Below, one piece after another: positions 20,770 through 35,574 of a stretch of DNA of 64,000 bases. The notes under the pieces are model-generated. The model was given only the letters and a program-made list of their open reading frames with translations, did not search any database and had not been told where the DNA came from. A program made the translations under genes and the position numbers. This DNA comes from Sabethes cyaneus (lineage: Eukaryota; Arthropoda; Insecta; Diptera; Culicidae), in contig NC_071353.1 of NCBI RefSeq assembly GCF_943734655.1, forward strand, positions 19,752,501 through 19,816,500, read 5' to 3'. The first letter of the stretch is position 1. Every line of letters starts with the position of its first letter.

Positions 20770-23690
20770 TTTCAACTAGAGAACTTTAAAGTTTAAACTT
20801 TATCTTTGAAACACTGAAATAAACTAAATATCTTTTTTTGAGTATGATGAAAAAAATCATCAATTTATTCGTTATTTGATCCTCCGAATGAAAATGATAA
20901 AAGATTAGTTGCGGCGAATAGAACCAACATAAGTACTGCCACTCTAGACGACAAACATCACCCGACCCGGCCCGGGGAAGAAAATTTACAGCATTCGCGA
21001 TTATTCGTTTCCATGGAAGCGGCTGAAAGGTTCAGCGACAGCATAGTTCTGAACCAGACCAGTGCAGTGCGTAAAGTTCCGATTCTTATTAGCACCCAAA
21101 TGTTGGCTGAACATTGATTTAGTAGCAGATTCCGTGTCATTAGATTATGATGAAAGTTCAAAATTTTGTAGCAGGATATTCAGCACCTATTGTCGCGGTG
21201 AAAAATTTGCCGAAAAAAAGGAATTAGTTTAAAAGTCATGCATTATTATTGACATTGACATGACATTTCAAACTGAAATAATTGAAAAGAAAAGAAACAC
21301 CTTAATATCTTTCGAAATGTGTTTTACTGCCACAGACAATCAGTTCGAGTATTATAGTTAAAGGCTCTCTTATTCCTGGGCCTAAAGTAGTCCCGTAGTA
21401 TTTCATCTATTCACGGAATAAAGTACTTAGCTGTAATCCGACTTTCTTACTTTGTTAGTAATTTCCATCGCATGAATTTTATTCCCATTGTTGCTGCGAA
21501 GCAGAGACATTCCCTTTGTCCAAAAGGTAATTGGATCTGAAGTGGAGATGCTTTTAAAGCAATTATCTTTCCTGCGTAAAGTGCTTTCTAGGGCTAGGTG
21601 CAACCACGGAAGACACAAAATTACCATAAATTTGATTTGCGGTTAATGTTTTGAGTGTGAATGTAGCACTACTTCGATCTGCAAGTGCCATAGCGACCAA
21701 CGTAACTTGTAGAGTATGTGAAGCAAAACAAAAGTGCACGATGCGGAACGCTTTTCCATTTCTCACCATAAATTTTCCGATTCCTGCTACGCATCGACAG
21801 TTATCTTCCTAAAGGGTAACCTCGCATAAAAAGAAAGTTGGTTTTACCCAAACAAACATCGGCAAACGCGATGCACTAGGAAGTAAAGTTACTCTGTTGT
21901 CCTAATCCTGTGAATGGTTTTAATACCCATTGGAGCTAGATAGATGAAAATCGACGACGAGTGTAACGAAAGAGTTTTCATCGTAGTATAAGCGTTATTT
22001 GTATGCTCCATGGAAATTAGTAGCGTAGCTATTTTCCCGCTGCGAAAAACATCCATCTCTTGTCTATACCATAGAAGTATACATTTTCCCCAAAACTGCA
22101 TCCATTGGTTGTACTGCAGCCGGCATCCTTCCTAGAACAAACATTTCACATAAAATGCAATCAGTTTCAAGTTTGTTAAGTCGAGTTTAAATTAATCGCC
22201 GTCAGCCGGAGAGTAGAAAATTGCAGCGAAAAACTCGACCGAAATGGCTTTAATCTTTCCATTAGGAAATTACGTTCAGCTGGGTAGGTACCTAGGCATA
22301 GAATGCGAAAACAAAACATCAGCAGGTTAAAATAATTTTAACTTCGTTACCATAGTGTGCTCGGTCACGGCCAACAATAATATGCCTTATTTCGTTGGCT
22401 GTCAGCACCACTGACAGCTGAATCATAACGTTTTGTTTTACTCAGCAGTATTTAATAAGCATAATTTAATTCATACACATTTTTTTTAAATTTACTCTCC
22501 AAATAGAAAAAGTCCATTGTAATACTCTTTTGTTGGAAATCAATTCCGCGCCAAGAGGCATTATCTGGATGGATATATTTTATTTTATTTCGTTAAATCG
22601 GCAAATGAACACAAACTTCAATAAAAATTTAGGGAAATGAACCTGGATTGATCCAAGTTCATCTGCAAAGCACAATACTAAATACTAACAAAATTTTATT
22701 ATGCTTTCTAAAAATAACACCGGGTCGTAGAGGTTCAATTCACCAAGACTGTAGATATTTATAATGGAGAGAAGTTTAATTCCAAACAATAAAATAAGAA
22801 ACAAATAGAACGACAAGTGTAATCTCGACGCAATGTTGGGTGAATTTTCGAGTCGAAAATAAAAGCCGTTTCCATAGCAGCAGAGCCACAATAACAAGGT
22901 GTATTCGCTCACAGAGAATCGGACAAGACTTTTTCTGGTCAAGCAGAATATAGTAATACGATAATCGTTTGATAACCAGTTTACCAGCAAGGCACAAATA
23001 GTATCCCTTCTGTTTTTCTGTGCCAAGTACCGGGTACTATTTCTGACTATCGGTACTGTATACAAGTCGGAGCAAAAATCATTCCATGGAAACCATGGAT
23101 AAAATGCTTCGACTATGGCAAAGCACGCTTTCGGTTTATGTCGTCTTTGTTTGTACCGTATTACTTTGCTCGTTTCGGAAGTTTCTAATGGGCACCTAAT
23201 GAGTGAAATAACCCATTCGATTTCAATCTAGCGAACTGAATTGCTAGCAATAAGCTGTTCTGCTAAAAGCTTTCAGTAAGTTGGAAGTAATGTTCGGTCA
23301 GCACTGGATCTGCTTGTTACATGGGATGAAAATAACTTACCAAGGATAAGAAGTTGTTAAAAATTTACCCAGAGGACATCTATAGTGAGACACTTTTTTT
23401 CAAAAATTTCGGCATACTAAAACGATATGAACCAAGTTATGACATACGGTGAAGAAACTGCTTTGACACATTGGTGATTGAGTGAGTTGATTGAGTGATC
23501 TGGAAAAATGCTTCTGATTCTGAGACGATGCATTACTGGCTGTTATCGTTCGTGACGGTGTGCAGGCTATATAGGGCTTGATCACCGGTCTATACATCTT
23601 TTCCCTTTACTACTCCATACTTCCCTAAACATCTGAATTTGACCAATTCTAACAATCGTCTTAATCTGGAGTTTGAAGATACGTCGTTCG
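20770..23690. other. Intergenic stretch of about 2.9 kb, no gene seen
   Basis: AT-rich sequence with scattered short frames. The longest (minus, 22685-23065, 126 residues) has no domain I recognise. No splice-paired conserved exons or repeats matching the rest of the window were found. Confidence 0.4.
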
Positions 23691-23704
23691 CTCAACAAGG
23701 GGGT

Positions 23705-23970
23705 TGTGCAGTCTCCTTTTGTCCAGCGAGCCACATGCCCTGGCGGAGGTAGTGGGTTCTAATTCGGTTATTATCTCAGATTATAGCTTGGTTCGACCCA
23801 TGCACCTTCCAGCATTGGACAAAAGGTAGGAGACAAAACGATTACTTTTTAAGCGCTGCTACCAATTCCCCCCCCCCCACCCCTCCTCACCTTTCCGCTC
23901 TTTTCCCTCCTTCATTAAAAAGTTTTCAGTTCTTTCCCCTACCGTCCCTTCATCAATTGTAGAACCACTG
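23705..23970 (+). mobile_element. tRNA-derived SINE, copy 3 (A-box deleted)
   Basis: Plus-strand copy homologous to 6660-6945. Relative to that copy it lacks about 30 bp between two CAGCG direct repeats, which removes the A-box region. The B-box is degraded to GGTTCTAATTC. It contains the C-rich run at about 23868-23880. Confidence 0.7.
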
Positions 23971-23974
23971 TTTC

Positions 23975-25759
23975 AAAACAATATTAATACAACTTTTACC
24001 AATCTCCACGTAGTCGTAGTTGGAATATGAGTTAGAATCAAACTTGCCTTAAAAATCTCGATTAGAGATGGAATTAGCACTGATTCCCCATTTTGAATCT
24101 CTCCTTTCTTGAGAGAATCGAGTCCGTTCGAATGGTCCTTAGCATGAGCCTTGTTAAGTCTTGCCACAATTGGAGTACTTTCAATGTTTTCACAATTGTG
24201 TACCCAAGTCTTAGTTCTCTGCTATATTCGGTTAGAGCTCTCCTATATTGAGTCCAGTCCGAAATAATCTTAGCTCTGTTGGACAGTTTTCGCGCCGTTT
24301 TACGAAGCCGTTCGAGCCTTTTGTTCCACTAGGGATCATTCCTAGTTGAAGTAACCCTTTTGAGCGGATAATTACTGTTATACGCAGAGACTATCGTTTC
24401 GTTTAAAACCTGTGAGGCCGATTCAAGTTATTTAATTGAGCGAATTCTTATTGTAGTGAAGCATTTCCATTCGAGTTCAAGCGTGTACTGATCCCTGATA
24501 ATTTTCCTTGGATCTCGATATGCAGCCTTTGACACTAGGCCACCCACCCATTCGAAAATAATGCGTCAGCGATCAGACAGCGAAGCTTCGTCCGACAGAG
24601 TCAGGTTCAAGACTTCCTGTCTGATAGCATTTATGAATGTAGGTTCATTGCTATTATTAGCAATGTCGATATTATTTGACGATAGAAATACTAAAAGGCA
24701 CTTACCTAGATTGTTGATGTCGGTGCTTCCCCGAAAAAGTTTGATGAACGTAAGCATCGCAGCCGATAATAAAGTCTTTGTTGACTTCTCTGCAGTATTT
24801 GAGGAACGTCGCATCCTCTTGAGTGGGAACCTCAGGAACGTCACCAGGAAAGTAGGTCGATGCTACGATAATATTGGACTGTGCCCTGGCGGTTGGTATC
24901 TACACTCTGATCGCGACGATGTCTCGTGTGATGAACTCTGTAATGGGAAAACAATGATCGTTGAGACAGAGACAGCAGCTCTTGGAGAGTCATGCTTGTA
25001 ATCATAGAATAATTTACATGTTCTAGTTTGAATACCTTGTGTTCTACCTTTGTAGACTCAGGGCTCTTGAATCAAGACCATCTTTGATAAACCTCCTGGA
25101 AAGTACACTTGATGCAGCTTTCGCATGATGGAGGTTTACCTGCAGAACCCCTTTGCATTTCTTTTAGAATTTTCCGCTCACCGGCATTTGGGAGAGATGG
25201 AATCCCCCGAAGTTTAGGCTTCATGGAGGCCGCAGTACCCGAATTCGCTTTGGACCGACGTGGGAGTTGGCTTCGTGTGGAGTCACCTTTACCACGGATC
25301 TTACCGGAATTTCCAGGGCCACTTATGGAGACCACTATTTTGGTTCCACTCGGCCCTGCCGCCGCCAGACTGTCAAGATCCATGGACCCTGTTCTCATCT
25401 CCTCCTGCTTCATTTCTTTGTTTTCCGGCAAGAGAGGCTGCCGGAGCCCTGTGGATTGTTTTTGTTAAGATTCTCTATGTAAAGCCCACGAGTCGCTCAG
25501 TAAGAGATGATCCACCGCATCAGTGACCGGCTTGATGCAGCAAGGGCAAATTACTGTGGAGGGCGCCCTGGTACTCCACAGGCTCTGTTTGCGGCTGAGT
25601 ATTTATAGAGCTCTCTCCACCATTCACCCCTCGGCACGGGTTGCGTCACTCCTTGGATTAGGGGTTTGTCCAATCAGGTATTTACGTAATAGCGTAATAG
25701 TAATCCTCTGGAATCCGCTGGTATCGCCAGTTAACCCCTGGATGCGAGGACTGCGAGTT
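23975..25759 (-). pseudogene. Decayed LINE with ORF1-like and APE endonuclease segments
   Basis: Minus strand, 5' to 3': a 5' UTR-like segment (about 25,690-25,450), then a Gag-like ORF1 start (25,431-25,072, MPENKEMKQEEMRTGSMDL..., low-complexity and charged). A broken endonuclease C-terminal part follows at 24,844-24,566: RGSTDIN, ASNNIDIANNSNEPTF-like and RQEVLNLTLSDEASLSDR. Further decayed sequence runs to about 23,975. WGSTDxNxRG, NEPTF and SDH-like blocks are characteristic of the APE domain of Jockey/I/LOA-type LINEs; the exact clade is uncertain. Its 5' UTR is homologous to 26,080-26,310 in the opposite orientation. Confidence 0.75.
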
Positions 25760-25773
25760 ACATACTGGGTTGG

Positions 25774-26986
25774 ATGGTAAATGGCTGAATAATGCGCTCC
25801 AGAACCACCGAGAGGTTCCACAGCCTCTTATTCAGCAACTCCTATCTCGACCTCCTCGTGGTACCATCCGGGATACGCTCCTTAGTGGAAATCAGACAAC
25901 CGGTGGAAACTAAGGTCGTATGCGGACAGAGAAGGGGGCACTCATGCGAAGGCTGAAGTGTAAACTCTCCGCCTGCTGGACGGTTCTTCTTGTTTTCCAA
26001 GAACCAAAGCAGAGGGTCCAAAGCCCCTAAAGGAGATGGTTGTAATAGCTGTTATCCATGGCTATTATGTAAAAACTTGAATGGATAAACCCCTAATCCA
26101 AGGTGTGACGCGACCCGTGCCGAAGGATGAATGGTGGAGGGGGTTCTATAAATTCTCTCGCCGCAACGGAGCCTGTGGAGTACCAGGGCGCCCTCCACAG
26201 CAATTTGCCCTTGCTGCATCAAGCCGGTCACTGATGCAGTGGACGATTTCTTACCGTGCAAGCTCTCTCTGCCGAAAAACAAAGAAACGAATGAGGTGGA
26301 GAGGAGAGTAGGGGAGGAGCAGGACTTGAACGATGCGCTAGCAGAGGTTCAGTCCTGATCCTCGTCTATCCTCAACACGTTGACTCGTTGTGAGTCGACA
26401 AACGAAGATGTGGCTCCAATCTCTACTCACGAGTCAAAAATCACTCTGCCTGATCTCTGACTGTGGTGGAGGGTGGGCTGAAACAAAAGGAGAGCCGAAC
26501 AGTTATGGCCAGTAGGATGGCTGTACAGTCGCTCAAACAATCTAAAAAAAGAATATATAACGTCAAGTATCCACCCCTAGGTTACTCAAAAGTTGCTGAG
26601 TCTCAATGAGAGAGATCTCAGCAAGCTTACCGGTCTTGTGACAGGACATTATCCGAGTAAATAATATCTTCGGAATCTTAGTTTCGTACAAGATGATATT
26701 TAACCTCGGAACACTTGCTCTACTATCGTGGAGCACAAATAGTACGCAAACTGCAGTATCTCAAAAAGGGGAGATCTGGTTGGCGTCGCCGATGAGGATA
26801 CTAGGTTCATAAACCTAGTCATACCTGATTGGCACATGTCTCGCTCCAGCTACCAGCCTGTCACTTACTCAATAGGTGATAGGTAAGTTTGAAGCGTACA
26901 GAAAATAATAAAACGGGGCATACCACAATAGTTCAAAATAATGGACGCAGTGATAAGAGTACCCAAAAGAGGAGAAGAAAAAAAAA
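25774..26986 (+). mobile_element. Internally deleted LINE with 14-bp target-site duplication
   Basis: The element is flanked by exact copies of ACATACTGGGTTGG (25760-25773 and 26987-27000). It ends in an A-rich tail just before the right copy. It contains a 5' UTR segment (about 26,040-26,310) homologous to the neighbouring minus-strand LINE, then jumps to a decayed C-terminal region. Readable pieces there include LSKLTGLVTGHYPSK, LVQDDI-like, and FINLVIPDWHMSRSSYQPVT. Length is 1213 bp against several kb for an intact element, so the body is deleted. The long duplication and A-rich 3' end are the hallmarks of target-primed reverse transcription. Confidence 0.85.
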
Positions 26987-27000
26987 ACATACTGGGTTGG

Positions 27001-27348
27001 CTCTACCAGCTGACTACTGGTTAGAATCAGTTAACCACTGATATAAGGTGAAGGTCGTCAGAATCCAGTTGCATTTTTTACTGATTCCAGTACTTTCACG
27101 ACGAGAACAGAGTTGCTAGTAGTAGGTAATAATCTGTTATGAACAATTATGAAACGTAGAATCGCGTATCTATTTTTGCTGTTAAACGAAATTCGACAGT
27201 AATTCTATCACATAAAATGCTGTTTACGGTGAATTTTATTATCAGTGAATTTTATAAGTATATTTTCGACCCTCTACGACCGTTAATTTAATAGCAAAAA
27301 TTATTGATCAATTTCATGCTCAACGTAAATATGGCATCACTCCACATA
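27001..27348. other. No gene seen
   Basis: AT-rich linker with no recognised features. Confidence 0.4.
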
Positions 27349-27350
27349 TA

Positions 27351-28305
27351 GAGTAGGGCGGGGCATAAGTGCGATGTTTGAAGTTGTCATCAATTTTCGT
27401 GAGATATACAGAAGGACAACAACATAGTATATTTTATAGTGATGCAGTAACTCAATATCTTCACATTCAACTATAAATCATCTGTGGTAATAGTGTTTTG
27501 CAAAATAAATTCTTTTTTCTTCTGATCAAGTGCAGATTCGCACTTTTACCCCACTAGCGGGGCAAAAGTGCGAATACCGCGGGGCAAAAGTTCGAAGCTA
27601 GAATCCATGAAATTAGCCCAGCAGTAGCTAACAAAACCATATTATCTTCAATCTGCGTTATGTTTCGGTAAGGAATGTTCTCAATTTGCACCTTTTCTAT
27701 TTTGCGCTGGTGTATTGAAGCCTCCGTTAGATCGAAACCTTTCCAAACGTTTGTTTTTTGTTTGGTCAGCGCAAACACATTGTTTTTCTTCGGCCAACAT
27801 CTGTAGGGCACACAGCTTTCTGCAGACCTTTCATTTCTAGTATCTGTAATATAGTGCCTAATGCTGTATATAATTAGCTATACATTTTTGCCACGTCCAC
27901 GAATTGCACTTCCACATCCATGAATCGAACTTTTACCCCGCTAGGCGCTTGACGGGGTTTGACTAAATTACGGAAAAGCGAAATATATTTTGTAAATTAT
28001 TTTCGCCGTATTTTCAAAACAGATATGTGAGTGATGTAAAACGCTACTACAAATTTTCAACAAGTAATTTCCTCCTGTTGATATCGTATTTGCTGTATAA
28101 CGAAAAATTACATCAAAACCGCCCTAAAATAACATTTGCACATAACTCAGCAACTATGCTTCGTAAGCAACCAAAGTTTACGTTAGATTCAAGCTGTCAA
28201 AGTAGTCACTCATCCATGCCAATGTAGAAAATTTATTCGGAATCTGCACCGATAAATCATTGAATCGCACTTTTACCCGCATTGCACTTTTACCCCTCCT
28301 TACTC
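27351..28305. mobile_element. TA-flanked TIR element, 955 bp
   Basis: Ends are GAGTAGGGCGGGGCATAAGTGCGA and, reverse-complemented from the right, GAGTAAGGAGGGGTAAAAGTGCAA. TA flanks both sides (27349, 28306). Internal palindromic repeats of GCGGGGCAAAAGTGCGAA type sit at about 27,537-27,598 and about 27,920-27,960. An 85-residue minus frame (27554-27811) is not recognisably a transposase. Tc1/mariner-type non-autonomous element is the best fit. Confidence 0.75.
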
Positions 28306-28307
28306 TA

Positions 28308-28840
28308 CACCAGTTTCCTTGGTAACGTACAACAACGACGGTCGCGGATTCGGAATTGCAATCGAAACGAAGTAAAGTTTTTCATATCAATTCAAGTGAA
28401 CAGTTTGGACAAAATCATTATTATACCTTACTAAATAACTGTTCGGGTGGTAAATTAAAGTTTTCGACATCTCAAGTGTTAAGTTTCGCGAGTGACGTGA
28501 CGACTGGAACGAGCTAAAAAAATTAATGAAAAATCAACGGCGAAAAAGTGAAAATATAGTGATGAATTTTAATTGGGCAGAAATCTAAGTATTTAGTGCA
28601 ATTTATGCCCCAAAAAGTAATACAACCTATAGAATGCAATGTCTAGTGCTTCGAGTTGCAAGATGTTATTACGACTAGCAGGTTAGTTGAACTAATTTTA
28701 TTTTTTTTTTGTGATGGTTTCCCGAGTCTATGGGAGCATGTTGGTACACTGAAGAAGGAAAGGGAAGGGTGATATTCGGTGCCATACTGGCTGCCATAAA
28801 TGGGCTCTGACAACCTTGTCGTTAAGTAATCTTCTTCCTG
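28308..28840. other. No gene seen
   Basis: AT-rich sequence with a poly(T) run near 28700; no coding or repeat signature recognised. Confidence 0.4.
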
Positions 28841-30716
<1,876 letters not shown>

Positions 30717-30754
30717 GGGACCATTTTGAAAGAGCAAGTTCGCATGGTGTAATC

Positions 30755-31036
30755 ACAGACAAACAGACATAACTCTTGGAAGAAAAATCAACAAAAATTA
30801 TCGTACCTCACATTTAGCCTGAACACTAGCACCATCTGTGATCGACATTCCCAAATATCCAATAGCAATATGGGTATCCCTCGAAGCAGCAACTATTTTT
30901 TATGGGGAACTCCCCTTCTTTCGTCAAAAAGCGCCACTTTGACCAAAACGGAGACATTCCCAACCAAGCCCAAATTTGAAATGACGGTTTAATCGGTACG
31001 ATGAATGGAAAACGAGTGTTATGTCTGTTTGTCTGT
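30755..31036. mobile_element. MITE with 9-bp target duplication
   Basis: A 282-bp element. Its left end ACAGACAAACAGACATAAC and the exact reverse complement at the right end form a perfect 19-bp TIR. Exact 9-bp duplications GGTGTAATC flank it (30746-30754 and 31037-31045). A 9-bp duplication is typical of Mutator-like elements; superfamily assignment is inference. There is no coding capacity. Confidence 0.88.
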
Positions 31037-31045
31037 GGTGTAATC

Positions 31046-31262
31046 ATACAGACAACTTCAGGACTGGGTGCTGAATAATTTATAATTGTAATTTAAATGT
31101 AGAATGCGTGTCCGTCGCAGAATATTGCGAAGAAAAGGAAATGCTGAAAGAGCCAGCAGCATCTATTCCTGGTATCCGATCTATGCAAGCCGCAATTCCT
31201 TCCATTACCAACTCTGTTATAATGAAAACGGTCTAACGCTTTCCGAATCATCATCAAGAGAG
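31046..31262. other. No gene seen
   Basis: Short linker between the MITE and the inverted-pair repeat. Confidence 0.35.
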
Positions 31263-31470
31263 TAATTCTCGCTGAAATCGGGCTACTACTGACACGAGGT
31301 CTTCAAGTATTGAAACTTTTGTACTTAATTGATTGAAGATGGGTAAAAAACGAGAATTACATTTTTAGTACCTCGAAATAGTTAACCCCTCGTTCTTCAA
31401 GGGGCCAAACAGTTTCAAAAAAGTTGAATTTTCAGCTAACCTTAAGATTTATATCTTGTGATATGTGAAA
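31263..31470 (-). repeat. Dispersed repeat, minus copy of an inverted pair
   Basis: Reverse complement of 19,699-19,908; one terminus is sharply defined at GAGTAATTCTC. Confidence 0.7.
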
Positions 31471-34400
31471 AATAAGCCTAGCCATAACTCCAATATGATT
31501 ATTCCGGTATAATTTCAACTGGAACGGAAATGATTCTTTAATCAAAAGGGAAGCTGCACAATTGAAAATTGATTAAATTATTTGTAGTGTAAACGATTGT
31601 AAACAAGACTAAACAGTAAATACATAGTTGAACAAACATAATCCCATTAAAACAAAATTCAATACACACTAATGCAATAATCTCGTTGAACTGAGAGAAT
31701 TTCAACTCTAAGCTAGTTATTCAACAACATATCAACAACCAGGTGTCGAGCGCTTGATAACCTATCATGCAACAAATTTTTTTTTGGTATTAGCTCACTG
31801 AGAAACTGTAAAGTCGGCAGCAAATTCTTCTAACGTATTTTATAGATAATAGCTTGGCCACCCCGAAAGAAAATCCTAGTTACGGCCTTGGCTTACGTTG
31901 GCGTTATAGCAGCAACAGATTACACAAATCAATTTTGTTGTTGACTGAGCACATCGACTGGCTCGCGCCGCAGTAGTTGGTCCGAATTATTTTATGTTAT
32001 TCTGAAAAATCGTGTTGCATCAAATCAAACATTGCGATACTTGAAACTGCAGATCCAATGCACTGTATCATGTTGCTAGTCAAAGCTCTGCAGAAGTTTT
32101 TTATTTATACTTATGATTTCCGGTTGTCCAATATTATCTTTCAATTAATTAGAGCCGTTTTCCTGTTTATTATACCTGCACCATACTTTTTTGTTCGACA
32201 TCGTTATACAATTAAAGGGAAGCCTTTCTGTGAAACCGCAAAAACTGAAATACCTACCTATTACAGATTGTTCTAAACGCCCAAAGCGAGAAAAACCATT
32301 TTTTTCGCAGCTCAAAACACCACAACATCTAATGGACCAGAACAGCACTTTGTTTGTTGTTGGCATTCTTCCCGGAAGCCTTTCCGGGAATGATTTGTGG
32401 CAAAATTTTGCCAGTAACATTTTGCCGCATCGTTCGTTGCGAAATCTGCATGTGCGTTTCGCAGAAAATCAAACTCACGTTTGGGGGGGGGGGGGGGGGG
32501 GGGGGCAAGCGTTCCGCAGAAGGGCGTGCTCTGGAGGAGCTGATGAACGGCAGCCTGAAGCGTTGAAAAAATTAGGCCAGGGATCAAATTCTACTAGAGT
32601 GGACTGTGATTTTCTACGAATTAATGCGACGGCTGATAGTGTTAATTATTTACAATAAAGGGATTGCTTTTTATCGCTCGGTGGAGGATCCGTTATGGCA
32701 TGTCATTATCGTCTTCATTGTCGAAATTAGTAATTTGGAACGAAATACTCATTCAGTTTTCTCTATGTTCATGCATCAATGCCACTAACGGGAATCATTT
32801 GAAACTTTAAACAGGACAATTGGCGAGGATCCCACAGTTAGTTGTTACTGCATTCGCTTTATTACGTTCCAGTGCGTTCAGGTAGATGCCGGGGCACCAG
32901 TCAACGCCTCTCCATGAAAATTTATGCAAACTGCTGAATGGCCCTGAACTAGACGAGACATATTTAGTCAGGCAGCTTTGTTGATCCGGACTCTATCGTA
33001 GTCAAACAAAATGGTCCATGGATGCCGGACGCCGGTCGCTTGATAGTGTTATATGTAGTTTGATAGTCGGCAATGCAAGCTAATAAATAAAGCCAGTGTA
33101 TAATTTGTCCTGCCATAATAAATGGTAGCATACAGCATAATTCGATAGTCTAGGTCCGCTGTATTACTCAGTAGATTGTGAGGATGGTGAGCGTATGGCT
33201 GACAGCTTTGATTAAATGGACAACCATCAATCATCCGAGATTGATATAACATGCATTTATAATGTACTGATAGTTCATATCTGCTACAGTTTACATGATA
33301 GTGATTGAGCCTGGCAAAATCCAGTACAGTCGGTAAGATTTCCTATTCTGTAAAATGTGCAGGAAAGACCATTCAATTCAATTTTATATATCTTGATTGT
33401 TGCAATATATAATCTGAATCCTTTTATTTGATGCACTATAATATTCATAGAAAATAAGAGCTACTGTCGTGCTGTGTCTCGCTTTTCTATGATCGTTTGG
33501 CTTTAACGATGAACAAGTGAAGTCATCCTGAAACTAACCGAAACTCATTTTCCGAGTTTCAATCACGCTTTTCCGCATGTGCCGCTCAATGGATTGATTT
33601 GATAAACCGATGCGACTGTTGGTGTTACGCTTTTGCGGAATTCTAGGTAGGATTAGAGAGAATGCCCTGATGTTGGATGGCACTTTAGGATTTAATCTTC
33701 CGGTGTAAAGCATGTCGGGAGAATGGTATTTTACGACGACGATGATGATGATGGTGATGAAGATGAATGGTATTTACTGTCGAGAGCTGTGGTAATTAGC
33801 CTCCAACCATTCTGGCCATTTCGGGTCGTGCCAGACTACGCCTATAGTCAATATCATCATTCAAATTCTATTCGTACACTTTACGTACTAATAGCAGACG
33901 AGGCATTTTCGTTTTCAAGTTTAGCTTGAACCCTTGACAATAGGCGCCCTTTCTTTTTGACTTAAAATATGGCTTGGATTTGAAATGTTTACTGCAATAG
34001 GGATTTGTTGCAATTATGCAATAATTTGTCTTGCTATCAGTCGTTTGCGTTTTAAACAGTAAATTTTCCCTAGACAGTGGTTTTTGTCACTAAAACCGCT
34101 ATGCGTTGAACTAATGCTCGTTACTTTGTAAATTAAGTTGCATTTTGTTTTCTACAAAGCAGTAGTTGTAAAAAATTTCCACTAAAGTTTACAATATCTA
34201 GCGCACTGTTCTTCGCCTGTCAAATAAAGTTACTGAAACCTGACAATTCAATCTATCTTTCGCATTTCTTCCGCAATAAAATGTGCCAATACAAGGCAGG
34301 ATGCACTCTTCAAGAAATTGAACTGATAAGGAAACTAACAATCACTCGAAATCACTCCCTCCACTCCACGCCGTCCGTCATCCATCGTCATCATTATCAT

Positions 34401-35570
34401 CGTCGTCATCGTCCTCTTTCTCATAAGCTCACTCAAACCGACACCAAGTGGTGCCACCACCTGGGGCAAAAAGGATATGCTTCAATCTTCTTCGGCAAAG
34501 CCGGCGAAGCAGACCAAACCACACACTGATGGTGACGATGCGGCGATCAGCGGCTCCAAAGATGCCCTCTGATGCTCGCTGCCACACGCTCGCTATAGAT
34601 GTCAGCCTTCCGGGCGCTTAAAATGACATGCAAGACATAGACGAGGCCAGCAATGGATTCCAAAAAGCCTTTATTATTCCACTTATTTAAACTTCTCCCG
34701 TATCCCGTGGCACTGACTTTTATGCACGCAGCTGGCAGCACTGCAGCCGCTTCGAGCGACCGACAGCTAGATTTATCGAGTCACTTTAAATGGAAATTGT
34801 TAGTCTTCTTGCATAAATAAACCATACCGGTATGGGCTATTAGAGGTGCAGATAGGTCCCGATCCTCTGGCTGTAGACTGCAACATGTGACTGTACTATG
34901 ATATGGGATGTAATTGGTTCCTTTCTGCTGTGCTTGTTTGTTTCAAAACAAATGGTCTGCAAAAATTGTTTCGAAGATAAATATTCTCTTTTTTATTTAG
35001 TTTGGAATGATTATACAAGTAAATTACAATAATTTGCATCAATTTCTTCCTTATGATTTATAGCGAATTCATAAATTAAATTGGCTCAGCACTAAGGCTG
35101 TCGGCAGTGGTTGGAGAATTCGCGAAAAAGTGATCGTTTGAATCGATGAATACCCTCATGAACACACACTATTCGCCTGCCTCGCCGATAATGCACGCAT
35201 CAGCTGTGAATTTTATCACGAACAGAACCTCAATGTGAACATCCGAATTCATTCAAAAATTGAATATTGAACATTGAGGGTGTTCGATTTTTCGGATATA
35301 GAATGCCCGGGGACGTCGGAAAGTATTCAATATAATATTACCACGAAAAGAGAATAGTTTAAACTAGTGTTAGTGGATTTACAAGCAGCAGAAAGCAGTA
35401 ATTTGCACTTTTGCGTTGCTCACGATATTCGTATATTCAGCGATGCTATGAAGCGTGAGTGTATGTTGCTCATTGTTATAGGCGAATTGAACCACTCGCG
35501 TAGCTGTTTTATCATGATAAAAACCGTTTGCCGATGCTCGGCGTATCATTTGCGTATTCATTTTGCGAGT
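31471..35570. other. Intergenic stretch of about 4.1 kb, no gene seen
   Basis: No convincing exon. Notable content is a G23 homopolymer at 32483-32505, a short GAT/GAC-type repeat at 33733-33770 and a CATCGT-rich stretch at about 34,378-34,420. A 155-residue plus frame at 32191-32658 spans the poly-G run and its glycine stretch is artefactual. Confidence 0.4.
32483..32505 (+). repeat. Poly-G homopolymer (23 nt)
   Basis: Uninterrupted G run, read directly. Length in an assembly is error-prone. Confidence 0.8.
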
Positions 35571-35574
35571 TTTC

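Noticed and set aside
24561..25001. 146-residue plus-strand frame
   Set aside because: Antisense of a recognisable LINE endonuclease on the minus strand.
32191..32658. 155-residue frame with a glycine run
   Set aside because: The glycines come from the poly-G homopolymer whose length is uncertain; no domain on either side.
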